DNA from: Selenomonas sp. GACV-9
GTDB taxonomy: Bacteria; Bacillota; Negativicutes; Selenomonadales; Selenomonadaceae
NCBI GenBank assembly: GCA_900116485.1
Contig: FPAX01000001.1
Location: 186,001 to 250,000 of the forward strand
Direction: 5' to 3'
DNA length: 64,000 bases
The notes under the pieces were generated by a model. It worked only from the letters and a program-made list of their open reading frames with translations. It did not search any database and had not been told where the DNA came from. Positions 16,948 through 24,067 of the stretch are shown one piece after another. Within the stretch, counting starts at the first letter, position 1, and each line of letters begins with the position of its first letter. The position numbers were made by a program, and so were the translations under genes.

Positions 16948-18088
16948 TGATTTTATGGAAGAGCGAAGCTGTGTCTTGGTCCATTTTCTTGGTTGCATGG
17001 GTATATACCTGCTCAGTGAGTTGTGTGGTTGACTGGCCCAGACGATTAGCGACACCTTTTATCGATGCCCCGGCTATATCCTTTGGCATTCAATTGCTTC
17101 CGTATGCAGTCTACGGAGTAGGAGTGCCCGTCAGATCTGGTGCAGACTAAATCGACTCTGGCTAGCGGCCCATTTGGCAGCCCTTTGGACATATTGCGTA
17201 TCGTGCCGTCGGGCTCTTCGTAGACATATACATAATGCTCCCCATAGGCCAGCTCCTGCTCAGCCTGGGCGGCTTTCCAGCTGGACAGTTCCCCGACCAG
17301 CTCCGGCGTTATAGTAAAGGTGCGCTGGTTGCTGCGGGTCTTGGGCGGGGTTAGGCAATACTTCTTATCCTTAGCGATATAGCGGATCTGCTTGTTCACG
17401 GAAATTGTCATCTGCTTCAGGTCGATGTCCTGCCATCTAAGGCCCGCTACTTCAGCCACACGCATCCCCGTATTGTAAAGGAGCATGGTAGGGATGTGCA
17501 TGACATGGCCCGTTGGAAAAGCTTCCATAAGCGCCGCAAATTCATGGGGCGATGGGGCGCTATTATCCTGCGTTTGACCAGATCACGCGGCGCAGTGCGC
17601 GGTACCTTGATATACAAGGCAGGGTTTGACTGTATCAAATTGCTGGGGTACACGGCGTAGTTAAGGGCCTGCCGCAGGATGGCCAGGATAAGCTTTAATG
17701 ATTTCTGGGCCAGCCCCTTACGAGTTAACTGGCGCATCCATCCGTCCAGCGCGGCAGGGGTTAGATCCTGTATGTCAATATCGCCCAAGAGCGGAGTGAC
17801 ATGGTACTTAATCATCTTTTGGTACTGGGAGAGGGTAGCCGCACGGACGTTAACAGCCGCCACGCCATGCAGCCAGTTATCCATATAGTCCTTTAGTGTT
17901 ATATGGTCACTGATAATACCAATGTTGCCATGCTTGAAATCTGCGTAAGCCTCTACGCCAGCATTATACGCATCTTCCTTTGTCCTGAAGCCGCCTTTTT
18001 CTACAGTCTTTCTTTTGCCATTGACCTGACCTGCCTCACAAATATAGCTGTATGTCCGGCCGCGTTTGCGTGTTCTGATTGTGGCCAT
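16934..18088 (-). pseudogene. int: Tyrosine integrase, inactivated by frameshift and deletion
   Basis: Reads MATIRTRKRGRTYSYICEAG at the N-terminal arm-binding domain, then the SAM-like core-binding domain (NVRAATLSQYQKMIKYHVTP). Near 17560 the frame shifts, and continues as PHEFAALMEAFPTGHV with the catalytic-arginine box NTGMRVAEVAGLRW. Near 17057 a second break joins GYSRGID to IKGVANRLGQS, removing the HxLRHTHA box. The tyrosine region EQVYTHATKKMDQD is still readable to TAA at 16934. AAGGAGTTGATT precedes ATG 18088. Two lesions, one in the active site, mean no functional enzyme. Confidence 0.85.
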
Positions 18089-18181
18089 ATAATCAACTCC
18101 TTAAATCTAGTTCTTTTCAAGAGTGATTATACCACGGAGCGGGCAAGCCATTCCTGTGCCGCTGCACAGGAATTATCGGGA

Positions 18182-18218
18182 TAAAGGAAAAGCCCCCCGG
18201 TAGCTACTCCGAGGGGCC
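18182..18218 (-). terminator. Antitoxin RNA terminator hairpin
   Basis: On the minus strand GCCCCTCGG and CCGGGGGGC form a 9-bp stem (one G-U) with loop AGTAGCTA, followed by TTTTCCTTT. It ends the antisense RNA. Its loop is the 7-nt exact complement of the loop at 18462-18470 in the toxin message. Confidence 0.75.
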
Positions 18219-18251
18219 TTACTCATTGCTCGATATTTATTACCTTTAGCT
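18185..18251 (-). ncRNA. Antisense RNA antitoxin (predicted, about 67 nt)
   Basis: The minus-strand promoter is TTGCCA-16 bp-TATAAT (plus-strand positions 18280-18285 and 18258-18263); the RNA would start near 18251 and end at the 18182-18218 terminator. Its 5' part is the reverse complement of GATATTTATTACCTTT, which occurs at 18232-18247 and again at 18360-18375 in the toxin gene, so the RNA can pair for 16 nt over the early toxin codons, with partial pairing reaching back to the start codon. Its terminator loop can also kiss the toxin 3' loop. This matches the two-site logic of Fst/RNAII antitoxins. Transcription is inferred, not observed. Confidence 0.65.
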
Positions 18252-18270
18252 ACACCCATTATAGCATATC

Positions 18271-18299
18271 TTGATAATTTGGCAAGGATAATATACAAT
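18271..18299 (+). promoter_or_regulatory. Toxin promoter, overlapping the antitoxin promoter
   Basis: TTGATA (18271-18276), 17 bp, TACAAT (18294-18299). It runs face to face with the antitoxin promoter in the same 45 bp, so RNA polymerase binding to one may exclude the other. Confidence 0.65.
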
Positions 18300-18350
18300 A
18301 GAGCATGCTGCGGATCATATCCCTTACCGTAGTGAAGGGAGGTGAGCTCG

Positions 18351-18437
18351 TTGTTCGATGATATTTATTACCTTTTTATGTCGGTCGTAGCAGGTGTAAT
18401 CAGCTACTACATCTGCAAGTGGCTGGATCGGCAGTGA
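18351..18437 (+). CDS. Hydrophobic type I toxin-like peptide (28 aa)
   Basis: The TTG start follows GGGAGG (18337-18342) by 8 nt; an in-frame GTG at 18342 overlaps that site and is less likely. The peptide is a single membrane span ending in CKWLDRQ (SVVAGVISYYICKWLDRQ), the hydrophobic-then-WL-charged pattern of Fst/Ldr-type toxins. CCCTT (18321-18325) can pair with AAGGG (18335-18339) and mask the ribosome site. A near-identical peptide is encoded at 37291-37377. The message ends with a loop hairpin (18456-18476) and a terminator. Membrane damage is the expected effect, by family analogy. Confidence 0.65.
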   Translation: MFDDIYYLFMSVVAGVISYYICKWLDRQ

Positions 18438-18455
18438 CGCAGCAACAGCACCAAT

Positions 18456-18476
18456 GCTCTGAATAGCTACCAGAGC
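18456..18476 (+). other. Toxin mRNA 3' recognition hairpin
   Basis: GCTCTG/CAGAGC stem with the 9-nt loop AATAGCTAC. UAGCUAC in this loop is exactly complementary to GUAGCUA in the antitoxin terminator loop. Confidence 0.6.
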
Positions 18477-18480
18477 ACAG

Positions 18481-18508
18481 GCCCGGCCGTATGGTCGGGC
18501 TTATTTTT
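18481..18508 (+). terminator. Toxin transcript terminator
   Basis: GCCCGGCC (18481-18488) and GGTCGGGC (18493-18500) with loop GTAT, followed by TTATTTTT. Confidence 0.75.
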
Positions 18509-18754
18509 ATGGTTTCTTGCGGCCTTTGATTAGGGGCGCCTTCATTTTGAACTATTTCCATTTTGGAAATAGTTGCCTCGGGGCTCAGTTCCTGTTCGTC
18601 ATATATGTTTTTGATGTGCTCGTCGATGGCCGGGGCTTGACGGCGAACAGCCAGATATGCATCGCATAGGGCATTCATGGTAAGCTTGGCGGAAACGGCA
18701 GTACCGGGTGCCACGTGCTTCATCTTTATACGCTGGCATACTATCACCGGCCTT

Positions 18755-18893
18755 TCATAAAAAGGATATTACAGAAATTCCTGATGACTACATACAAAGA
18801 AAAGTTGCTATGATAAACTTGCGCCCAAGAAAATGTCTTAACTACCGAACACCATATGAGGTCCATTTTGAGAAAGTGTTGCACTTAGCTTGA
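18755..18893 (+). pseudogene. IS30-family transposase, 3' remnant
   Basis: In-frame tail reading ITEIPDDYIQRKVAMINLRP, RKCLNYRTPYEVHFEKV and HLA-stop, which is the conserved end of IS30-family transposases (NRPRKCLGYRTPYEVF). The first 250 or so residues are missing and the start is fused to unrelated sequence. No complete terminal repeat was recognised. Confidence 0.7.
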
Positions 18894-18970
18894 CAATTCG
18901 TCGGTTTATTCATAGATAATGCTCTCCTATAGCTATGTTATTTATAGACTGGTTAGTTTTTAGTTATGAG

Positions 18971-19654
18971 TTAAACCTTATGGGCTAGAAGGTGGTGTAC
19001 AATTTGTCGACGTTGCTTTGCCAAAAGCAGTTCAAAATCATTTTTGATTTGCAATCTATTATAGTTGCCTGGGCCAGAATCGTTAGGGTCGTCCATATTA
19101 AAACTTTTATGTAGTAAATCTAATAACTCATTTCTGTTTTCATCTAAAATATTTTTTATAGTGTTTGCTAAAGTGCTATCAATTTCACCAATATAGTCGA
19201 TTAGACAATATTGGAGGATGTTTTGTCGTTTATTGTATTCTTTTGAAAATCTTTCTATAGCAAGAATGGCTGCTGGATCTCGCTGTAAGTATTGAAATAA
19301 GGAGTCAAAGCTGGTAATGGCGTTGTTATAGAAATCATTTAAAATTTGATTATGGTTTTCTAGTATGATTTTTCTATACAAGTATTTATCATTTTCTTTT
19401 TTGTTGTTCTTTTTTAGTTCGTGGAAATTTGCTAGTGCAATAATAAAACTTAAAGATGCCGCGACGGCGGACATTGTTGCGGCAAATGCTGATATCGATG
19501 ATGGTTGCACTGAAAGAATGTGTGTGATAATCTTATCAAGAAATGGCAATGCTTGATACAAAATGTAAATTAAAAAAATAATATTAAAGAATATACTGAT
19601 GGCGAATTTTATATTCAAATGAATTCCTCGATTCATTAAGTGTATTATTGGCAA
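18971..19654 (-). CDS. Two-span membrane protein, unknown, in the element
   Basis: 227 residues, AT-rich. Two hydrophobic segments (about 13-36 and 55-78) come first, followed by a soluble helical domain of about 150 residues rich in Asn, Lys and Ile (KKNNKKENDKYLYRKIILEN and on). No family is recognised. The start is uncertain because several Met codons lie in the first ten residues (MPIIHLMNRG). It is unrelated to phage structural proteins and may be cargo such as a defence or exclusion gene, but there is no direct evidence. Confidence 0.6.
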   Translation of the reverse strand: MPIIHLMNRGIHLNIKFAISIFFNIIFLIYILYQALPFLDKIITHILSVQPSSISAFAATMSAVAASLSFIIALANFHELKKNNKKENDKYLYRKIILENHNQILNDFYNNAITSFDSLFQYLQRDPAAILAIERFSKEYNKRQNILQYCLIDYIGEIDSTLANTIKNILDENRNELLDLLHKSFNMDDPNDSGPGNYNRLQIKNDFELLLAKQRRQIVHHLLAHKV

Positions 19655-19695
19655 TAAAATGGTATAATATAGGTGATGATATTGCAGAAAGTGAG
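19651..19695 (+). repeat. Promoter-leader repeat, copy 1
   Basis: A 45-bp sequence containing TGGTATAATATAGG, shared with 21216-21260 at 43 of 45 positions. Both copies end at a ribosome site and a short open frame. Confidence 0.7.
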
Positions 19696-19704
19696 AGGAC
19701 GGTT

Positions 19705-19887
19705 ATGAATAATGAAAAAGCATCAATTATCGTTAACATTCAATACGTAACCGTTATGGGGCTTATATACCAGGATGTTAAACGCCTTCTTTACGTAATC
19801 GCTCAACTAATGTGGCTGCTGATAAGTACAATTTGGTTATGTTACTCTGAATGGTGGGGGTTACATCGTACTCGATATAGGCAGTAA
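19705..19887 (+). CDS. Short open frame behind promoter-leader copy 1
   Basis: MNNEKASIIVNIQYVTVMGL and on, 60 residues, with hydrophobic stretches. It is preceded by the duplicated promoter-leader and GAGAGGACGG. From 19778 on it lies antisense to the end of the next minus-strand gene, so the second half may be accidental. Kept because the leader is duplicated; otherwise it would be a weak call. Confidence 0.3.
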   Translation: MNNEKASIIVNIQYVTVMGLIYQDVKRLLYVIAQLMWLLISTIWLCYSEWWGLHRTRYRQ

Positions 19888-20683
19888 CCTGTATGCTGTT
19901 GCCTTTGAGGGATTCAATAATCCAATCAATGTTATAGTCATTGGCATCTTTTATAACAAAAGCATATTTACCAGCAGGGATAGCAGGGCTGGAACTAACT
20001 TCAAAATGACCTGTTAAGTTTTCTACAGAAAATGACCTTACGATACCGTTTAGAATGATAGGTACATTAGAAATAACTTTATTGCTCTTAAAGAGATGTG
20101 CATCTTCATTATTTAAAACGATATCTTCTTTTGGATACTCTTGAGAATTTATTGAAAGTTCTCCCGCTTGCTGGCCAAATACCGTAGCAACTCTTCTAAG
20201 TGCGGGGCGCATAGCCTGTGATATATGCATAGTATCATTAGAAACGGTAATAGTATTATTATCCGAATTGTAATTAAAAACAGCACCTGGAGAATTTGTT
20301 ATATTTACGGTCGGTACATTATTTTTATTAGTTTGTGAAAAATATTTATGAAGAAATTTGAACCCTGCTACTGTAGCTTTGAATATAAGCTTCGGATCAA
20401 TAGTTTGAGTAATAGCTAGCGATTGCTGTAATGTGAATGCCGTAAGGCCAGCATCAAATATGATAGAGCCTCGTTTTACATTATATGCAACAATTTTAAA
20501 GTTTTCTCTATCGTTAGCAGTAATTCGCTTATGCCCAGTATAAAAACAGTAACTTCGGTCGAAAATGGCCTGTATATTGATTAGGGCTATGCCTAACGCG
20601 TGAAGGTCAACATATTCTCTTGTCATATCACCCCGTAATGCTATTTGTAATTTTAAGTCGTTGTCACTCATAATTAAATTCAT
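19778..20683 (-). CDS. Hypothetical protein of the element (301 aa)
   Basis: Reads MNLIMSDNDLKLQIALRGDM, with MSDND (Met5, 20671) an alternative start. It has no signal peptide or transmembrane span. A mixed alpha/beta first half is followed by a beta-rich, Asn-rich middle (TVNITNSPGAVFNYNSDNNT) and a final beta domain (VTAYIEYDVTPTIQ). I do not recognise the family. It is preceded by the same AGCCG hairpin and GAAAGGA leader as the genes at 20944 and 21373, suggesting joint control. AT-rich; probable cargo. Confidence 0.6.
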   Translation of the reverse strand: MNLIMSDNDLKLQIALRGDMTREYVDLHALGIALINIQAIFDRSYCFYTGHKRITANDRENFKIVAYNVKRGSIIFDAGLTAFTLQQSLAITQTIDPKLIFKATVAGFKFLHKYFSQTNKNNVPTVNITNSPGAVFNYNSDNNTITVSNDTMHISQAMRPALRRVATVFGQQAGELSINSQEYPKEDIVLNNEDAHLFKSNKVISNVPIILNGIVRSFSVENLTGHFEVSSSPAIPAGKYAFVIKDANDYNIDWIIESLKGNSIQVTAYIEYDVTPTIQSNITKLYLSAATLVERLRKEGV

Positions 20684-20695
20684 ATCCTTTCATAC

Positions 20696-20717
20696 AGCCG
20701 TCCATCCCCGGGCGGCT
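20696..20717 (-). repeat. Leader hairpin repeat 1
   Basis: AGCCGTCC and GGGCGGCT form an 8-bp stem directly upstream of the ribosome site of the minus-strand gene ending at 20683. Similar hairpins lie at 21180-21199 and 22096-22115. Confidence 0.65.
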
Positions 20718-20732
20718 TATTTTTATGCCATC

Positions 20733-20943
20733 ATGCAAGGTGGCGTCTTCTAATCTCAGCCACGACCCCAATAATTTTCACTGGCAGTTCTCTTTCAAAA
20801 CGGTATTTCCTCATCCAGAGCAACCCCAAAGCGTTCTTCCCGCCAGGGCTTCAATGCTCCTGACTGCAAGAAGGTGGTAGGCGCTCCGCAGTGTACGCAG
20901 TATCTAGCGTTGTTGTCGGCATCGTAAAGTGTTTCATTTTGTG
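20733..20943 (-). pseudogene. Remnant coding scraps, zinc ribbon and repressor tail
   Basis: Minus-strand frames read ARYCVHCGAPTTFLQSGALK (a CxxC knuckle) and then, in another frame, MRKYRFERELPVKIIGVVAE and IRRRHLA, which resembles the end of an S24-type repressor. Neither has a full domain or a good start, so they are taken as decayed pieces. Confidence 0.3.
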
Positions 20944-21168
20944 CTACGGATTGCACCGCTTGCACGGTACATATCCTGCGGCAATGGCATCATCACGGGT
21001 GCTGAACTCTACGAATCTTTCTGGATGCTTTATCGTGGAGCAGCTGGAGTAGTGGAACTTCATCGACTTCGGGTTGCCAAGGTAGTCCGATGCCAGGGCA
21101 GGGGTAGCTATTGATACACAGACAACGGCCAGCGTGGCCAAAGCTATTTTCTTGAACATGGGAATCAT
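20944..21168 (-). CDS. Secreted Ada-like zinc-finger protein
   Basis: 74 residues: an N-terminal signal peptide (FKKIALATLAVVCVSIATPA LA), then DYLGNPKSMKFHYSSCSTIK, and the finish AAGYVPCKRCNP. The FHxxxC and PCxxC cysteines match the metal-binding fold of the Ada N-terminus, here exported rather than part of a DNA-repair protein. Related copies lie at 59788-59997 and, truncated, at 60734-60838. Function unknown; metal or thiol chemistry outside the cytoplasm is a guess. The start could be Met4 (21159). Confidence 0.7.
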   Translation of the reverse strand: MIPMFKKIALATLAVVCVSIATPALASDYLGNPKSMKFHYSSCSTIKHPERFVEFSTRDDAIAAGYVPCKRCNP

Positions 21169-21179
21169 TCCTTTCGTAT

Positions 21180-21199
21180 AGCCGTCCTTCGGGGCGGCT
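21180..21199 (-). repeat. Leader hairpin repeat 2
   Basis: AGCCGTCC, TTCG loop, GGGCGGCT, immediately before the GAAAGGA of the Ada-like gene at 20944. Confidence 0.65.
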
Positions 21200-21215
21200 T
21201 ATTTGTGCTGTTTTT

Positions 21216-21260
21216 GCAATAAAATGGTATAATATAGGTGAGGATGTTGCAGAAAGTGAG
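21216..21260 (+). repeat. Promoter-leader repeat, copy 2
   Basis: 43 of 45 bases match 19651-19695, including TATAAT at 21228-21233. Confidence 0.7.
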
Positions 21261-21269
21261 GGGGGAAGG

Positions 21270-21347
21270 ATGCGAAAAAAACTTAAAAATCTTAATTTTA
21301 TCGTAGCTGTGAGCCTGGTATTGTTGGCCGGCAGGCGTTTCTACTGA
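21270..21347 (+). CDS. Very short hydrophobic peptide behind promoter-leader copy 2
   Basis: MRKKLKNLNFIVAVSLVLLA then GRRFY and stop, 25 residues, with a positively charged start and one hydrophobic stretch. A strong GAGGGGGGAAGG site precedes it. It could be a small toxin or a truncated lipoprotein leader; only the duplicated leader and good ribosome site support it. Confidence 0.4.
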   Translation: MRKKLKNLNFIVAVSLVLLAGRRFY

Positions 21348-21372
21348 TGTCGCTACCACCGTAACAAATCTT

Positions 21373-22074
21373 TTATTGTTTGGCTGGGGTATCTTCTGTT
21401 GCGTGCGTGCAGACGAAAAGAACAATCAGTGATTGTATGAAGTAAAGCATACATGCCTTCATAGCAGGATCTAAACCTTCGGCAAATGTACTCAAACCTG
21501 TGATGATGGTGTTAAACCTGCTTTCAGGAAGGTTGGCCCAGGTATCATATAGCTGCATAGCTACACCTTGAGATTTCATCGCTAACTGCCGGGCTCGTTT
21601 CAAGGCTACGTTCCTTGTCTTGGGATTACGACAAGTAGCTGAGGATGAGCAGGGGGTCGCGGTTAGGGTAGCCATTTCCTTGTATAGCTCAACATTTATG
21701 CGCATCAATTCGCTGATTGCAGGCTGAGCGGCCATAAAGGCGCTGTTCATTGCCATGATACTGGGAGTAATTACGTTCTGAAAGATTTCTTTTTGCTGTG
21801 ACGCCAAAACATCGGTTATTGGCGCATAGGTCTGCTGCATCGCATTCAAGGCATCTAGTGTAGGGCGTAATGTAGTATTCATTATAGCCTGTGCCTGCAT
21901 AAGCGGAGCCGTAATGGCGGCAGTTTGCGTAGCTAGTGAAGCGTAGGGCATCTGAATTGCGTTTTGAAGTGCCTTTAGCGCCGGTGAATCGCAGATGCGT
22001 TGGACTGTCTCCGCCATTTCGAAAATAGGATATGTATTTGTTGACAATCTTATATGGTCTTCAATGGTAGCCAT
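21373..22074 (-). CDS. Hypothetical helical protein (233 aa)
   Basis: Mostly alpha-helical, Ala/Met/Gln-rich first two thirds (ALKALQNAIQMPYASLATQT) that could form coiled coils, a short Ser/Cys stretch (CSSSATC), then a C-terminal hydrophobic segment (ACMLYFIQSLIVLFVC) that may insert in a membrane. No family recognised. It is preceded by leader hairpin 3 and GGAGCTG. Its genomic company (repressor upstream on the same strand) suggests a lysogenically expressed cargo gene. Confidence 0.55.
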   Translation of the reverse strand: MATIEDHIRLSTNTYPIFEMAETVQRICDSPALKALQNAIQMPYASLATQTAAITAPLMQAQAIMNTTLRPTLDALNAMQQTYAPITDVLASQQKEIFQNVITPSIMAMNSAFMAAQPAISELMRINVELYKEMATLTATPCSSSATCRNPKTRNVALKRARQLAMKSQGVAMQLYDTWANLPESRFNTIITGLSTFAEGLDPAMKACMLYFIQSLIVLFVCTHATEDTPAKQ

Positions 22075-22095
22075 TTATATCAGCTCCTTTCGTAC

Positions 22096-22115
22096 AGCCG
22101 TCCATCCGGGCGGCT
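22096..22115 (-). repeat. Leader hairpin repeat 3
   Basis: AGCCGTCC, ATCC loop, GGGCGGCT, ahead of the gene at 21373-22074. Confidence 0.65.
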
Positions 22116-22120
22116 TATTG

Positions 22121-22528
22121 TTATGATTGCTTTTGGCTGGTCGGTTTAGGATTGTTATCATCTTCTTTGTCGGATTGATTGGCAGTCAATTCGGCTACGC
22201 GTTTCTGGGTAGCGATGCTTTTCGTTTCTTTAAAGAAACCTCTGGCTATTTCTTGAATATCAGCCGTTAGATGAGTATCAGCAGGGGCGGTGTTCTTCCA
22301 AAAGCGAATGCTGTGTATTTTTACGCCGTTAGGAAGCGTTTTATCCCCATAATCTGCTAGATAGAATTTTTTCCCAATGGGCAGGAATTCAACCGCACAT
22401 ACCCTTTTCAACTGGGCATTGATGCCCACATCTTTTACTGTGAAATGTTCTTTGTCGTGATACATATTTATTGCTCCTTTTATAATATTGTATATCGCCA
22501 GTGGCAGCCAAGTGATAGGGTTATTCAA
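22121..22528 (-). CDS. Hypothetical protein coupled to the repressor gene (135 aa)
   Basis: Overlaps the repressor gene by 8 nt, so it is co-translated with it. An N-terminal hydrophobic run (ITWLPLAIYNIIKGAINMYH) precedes a small beta domain (AQLKRVCAVEFLPIGKKFYL and on) and an Asp/Lys/Asn-rich tail. A second start at Met22 (22465, MYHDKEHF) has GGAGCAATAAAT upstream and may be the true one. Family not recognised. Confidence 0.5.
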   Translation of the reverse strand: MNNPITWLPLAIYNIIKGAINMYHDKEHFTVKDVGINAQLKRVCAVEFLPIGKKFYLADYGDKTLPNGVKIHSIRFWKNTAPADTHLTADIQEIARGFFKETKSIATQKRVAELTANQSDKEDDNNPKPTSQKQS

Positions 22529-23360
22529 TAGATGGCAATAAGGACACGTGTAGCGGAATTATAAGATCCAGTTTTTCATCAATGGACATGTTTGATGACT
22601 GCATCTTGCTTAGGACAGCGTTAAGCCTGGCTTGGTCTTCTGGCTGTTTTGCTAAAAGCTTACACATCTCTATATATTCATCCAGACCTGCTTCAGCATC
22701 TTTCGCATCTTCAACGTTAGGAAACCCAACAGTATATTTATATTGATACATAAATTTTACAATATTATCGAGGCGTCCTTTGAAAGTACGTCTCGCGGGG
22801 ACCCCGTCTACCTGGTACCAGCCATTATCCACAATGTCCTTTAGTTCGGGATAGGAAGACTGCTCCCTCATCGCGTCCTCACGTTCAGCCCGCCGAAATG
22901 TCTCGTATTCCTCAGCGTCTCCGTTGAACTGAGGCGGGATATATTCGTCATAGAGGTCATACTTCTGCAGGAATTCCACTATTGACAGGTCATAGTGCTG
23001 GCAAAGCTTGCCGAACAAAAAATAGCTAACAGGCTCATCATCGTGTTCGTATTTCAGAATCAGCGCCTCAGGGATTTTGGTGTTAAGGGAAACGACATCA
23101 GTGGTTTCCCCGTGTTTCTCGCGCTCGGACTTGAGTGCCGCACCTAATTCCATGTGCATCGTGTCATCGCCAACTAAATAATTGAGTGTACAGCCCAGAG
23201 TGTTTGCAATGCTCTGGGCTTTTGTTATATCCAATTTGGTGGTCTTACCATTTAGAAAATCAGAAACCGAAGATGGGGACATACCAGACGCCTCAGCTAG
23301 GTCTTTTCGTTTAAGGTTTTTCATGTCTAAACATATTTTTATTTTTTCACTAGGTGTCAT
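22521..23360 (-). CDS. CI-like repressor with XRE helix-turn-helix
   Basis: 279 residues. An N-terminal XRE domain (about 5-63: KRKDLAEASGMSPSSVSDFL recognition region, then LGCTLNYLVG). A second, more divergent XRE-like domain (about 70-130) ends in HYDLSIVEFLQKYD. There is no S24 peptidase domain, so it is not a LexA-cleaved CI; induction must work otherwise. It is divergent from the Cro-like gene, with operators between. Likely keeper of the integrated state before the element decayed. Confidence 0.75.
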   Translation of the reverse strand: MTPSEKIKICLDMKNLKRKDLAEASGMSPSSVSDFLNGKTTKLDITKAQSIANTLGCTLNYLVGDDTMHMELGAALKSEREKHGETTDVVSLNTKIPEALILKYEHDDEPVSYFLFGKLCQHYDLSIVEFLQKYDLYDEYIPPQFNGDAEEYETFRRAEREDAMREQSSYPELKDIVDNGWYQVDGVPARRTFKGRLDNIVKFMYQYKYTVGFPNVEDAKDAEAGLDEYIEMCKLLAKQPEDQARLNAVLSKMQSSNMSIDEKLDLIIPLHVSLLPSIE

Positions 23361-23398
23361 TATTATCGCCTTCTTTCATGGCTATATTATAACATTTC

Positions 23399-23412
23399 TA
23401 CGGTTTTCCGTA
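23399..23412 (-). promoter_or_regulatory. Operator-like palindrome in the repressor promoter
   Basis: TACGG-TTTT-CCGTA. On the minus strand TTTACG (23409-23414) and TATAAT (23386-23391), 17 bp apart, form the repressor promoter, and the palindrome covers the -35 and spacer, consistent with autoregulation. Confidence 0.5.
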
Positions 23413-23454
23413 AATATCAAGTTGGCATTTTCGTATTTATTCGAGAATAGTGGC

Positions 23455-23483
23455 TAATATTATACGAAACTCGTATTATATTA
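23455..23483 (+). promoter_or_regulatory. Large operator-like palindrome before the Cro-like gene
   Basis: Two 13-bp arms (TAATATTATACGA and TCGTATTATATTA, one mismatch) around AAC. The ACGA/TCGT core recurs nearby (GACTCGTATT at 23511-23520 and TTCGTATTTATTCGAG at 23430-23445), as expected for a multi-site lysogeny switch. Confidence 0.55.
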
Positions 23484-23554
23484 TAGCCATGGACGGACGA
23501 GACTCGTATTGCAACAGGAAAACCGTCCGAAAATTCGTAAGGAGGTAAATAAGA

Positions 23555-23791
23555 ATGTTTCCAAATCTAAAGGCAGAGATGGCCCGTTACGGTCTTAGCT
23601 ACGCTCAGGTAGCTGCGGCGGTTGGTCGTAATCCGGCATGGCTGGACGCCAAGCTGAGAGGTAAGGGCAATATCTCAATTCAAGAAGCGCTCATCATCCA
23701 CGACAAATTCTTCCCGAATATGGATTACGGATATTTGTTCGCGGGAGAACCGGTAACCAGTGTTGGGGCAGTAAAGGAGGCAACTGCATGA
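23555..23791 (+). CDS. Cro-like small regulator
   Basis: 78 residues with one helix-turn-helix (LSYAQVAAAVGRNPAWLDAK LRGKG) and a short tail (FPNMDYGYLFAGE). The XRE type and divergent position opposite the CI-like gene give the Cro role. GGAGGTAAATAAG precedes ATG 23555. Its end overlaps the next open frame by 4 nt. Confidence 0.7.
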   Translation: MFPNLKAEMARYGLSYAQVAAAVGRNPAWLDAKLRGKGNISIQEALIIHDKFFPNMDYGYLFAGEPVTSVGAVKEATA

Positions 23792-23967
23792 GTAATTCAT
23801 TAGTCGAAGTCAGCAACAATCAGATTGTAGCGGACAGCCGTTGGGTGGCGGAAGTGTCTGGGAAAGAGCACAAGGATTTCTTCGAAGGACAGGCTCAACG
23901 CCGCCCAGCAGCTTTTCAAGCGCTTCCCGCGTCAGATGGATGTGGCAGAACAGAAGGATCGCATTAA
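23788..23967 (+). pseudogene. Phage gene fusion scrap, antirepressor-like start
   Basis: From ATG 23788 the frame reads MSNSLVEVSNNQIVADSRWV and AEVSGKEHKDFFE, similar to the start of Rha-type phage antirepressors, then runs out of phase into the terminase remnant. The break near 23885 is a deletion junction. Confidence 0.45.
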
Positions 23968-24067
23968 GCGCCTTGCTTCCGAACTGGAGAGCTTGGAGAA
24001 AGCAAACGGCGTAGAGTCAGTGCAGATTGTTGATGATTTGAGGGAGGACGACACGGATGAGGAATAA
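23892..24067 (+). pseudogene. Terminase small subunit, C-terminal remnant
   Basis: The frame reads LNAAQQLFKRFPRQMDVAEQ, KDRIKRLASELESLEKANG, VESVQIVDDLRE, DDTDEE, a pattern found at the end of phage terminase small subunits. The N-terminal DNA-binding part is lost at the junction near 23885. Confidence 0.5.
24043..24060 (+). repeat. 18-bp direct repeat, copy 1 (terminase junction)
   Basis: GGAGGACGACACGGATGA, identical to 24924-24941. It spans the ribosome site and ATG between the two terminase genes, so its duplication brackets an insertion. Confidence 0.8.

Larger units (their letters stand above)
18400..18739 (-). pseudogene. Possible remnant of a second integrase
   Basis: On the minus strand from ATG 18739 the frame begins MPAYKDEARGTRYCRF, which resembles the opening of phage integrases of the MPAYKDE..GTWYC type, then goes out of frame. 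Another frame reads AKLTMNALCDAYLAVRRQ. The left part overlaps the toxin gene. It looks like a scrambled fragment, not a working gene; the identification rests on about 16 residues. Confidence 0.35.

Noticed and set aside
17447..17528. Two separate overlapping integrase genes
   Set aside because: The two frames join into one integrase with a single frameshift near 17560, so they are one pseudogene.
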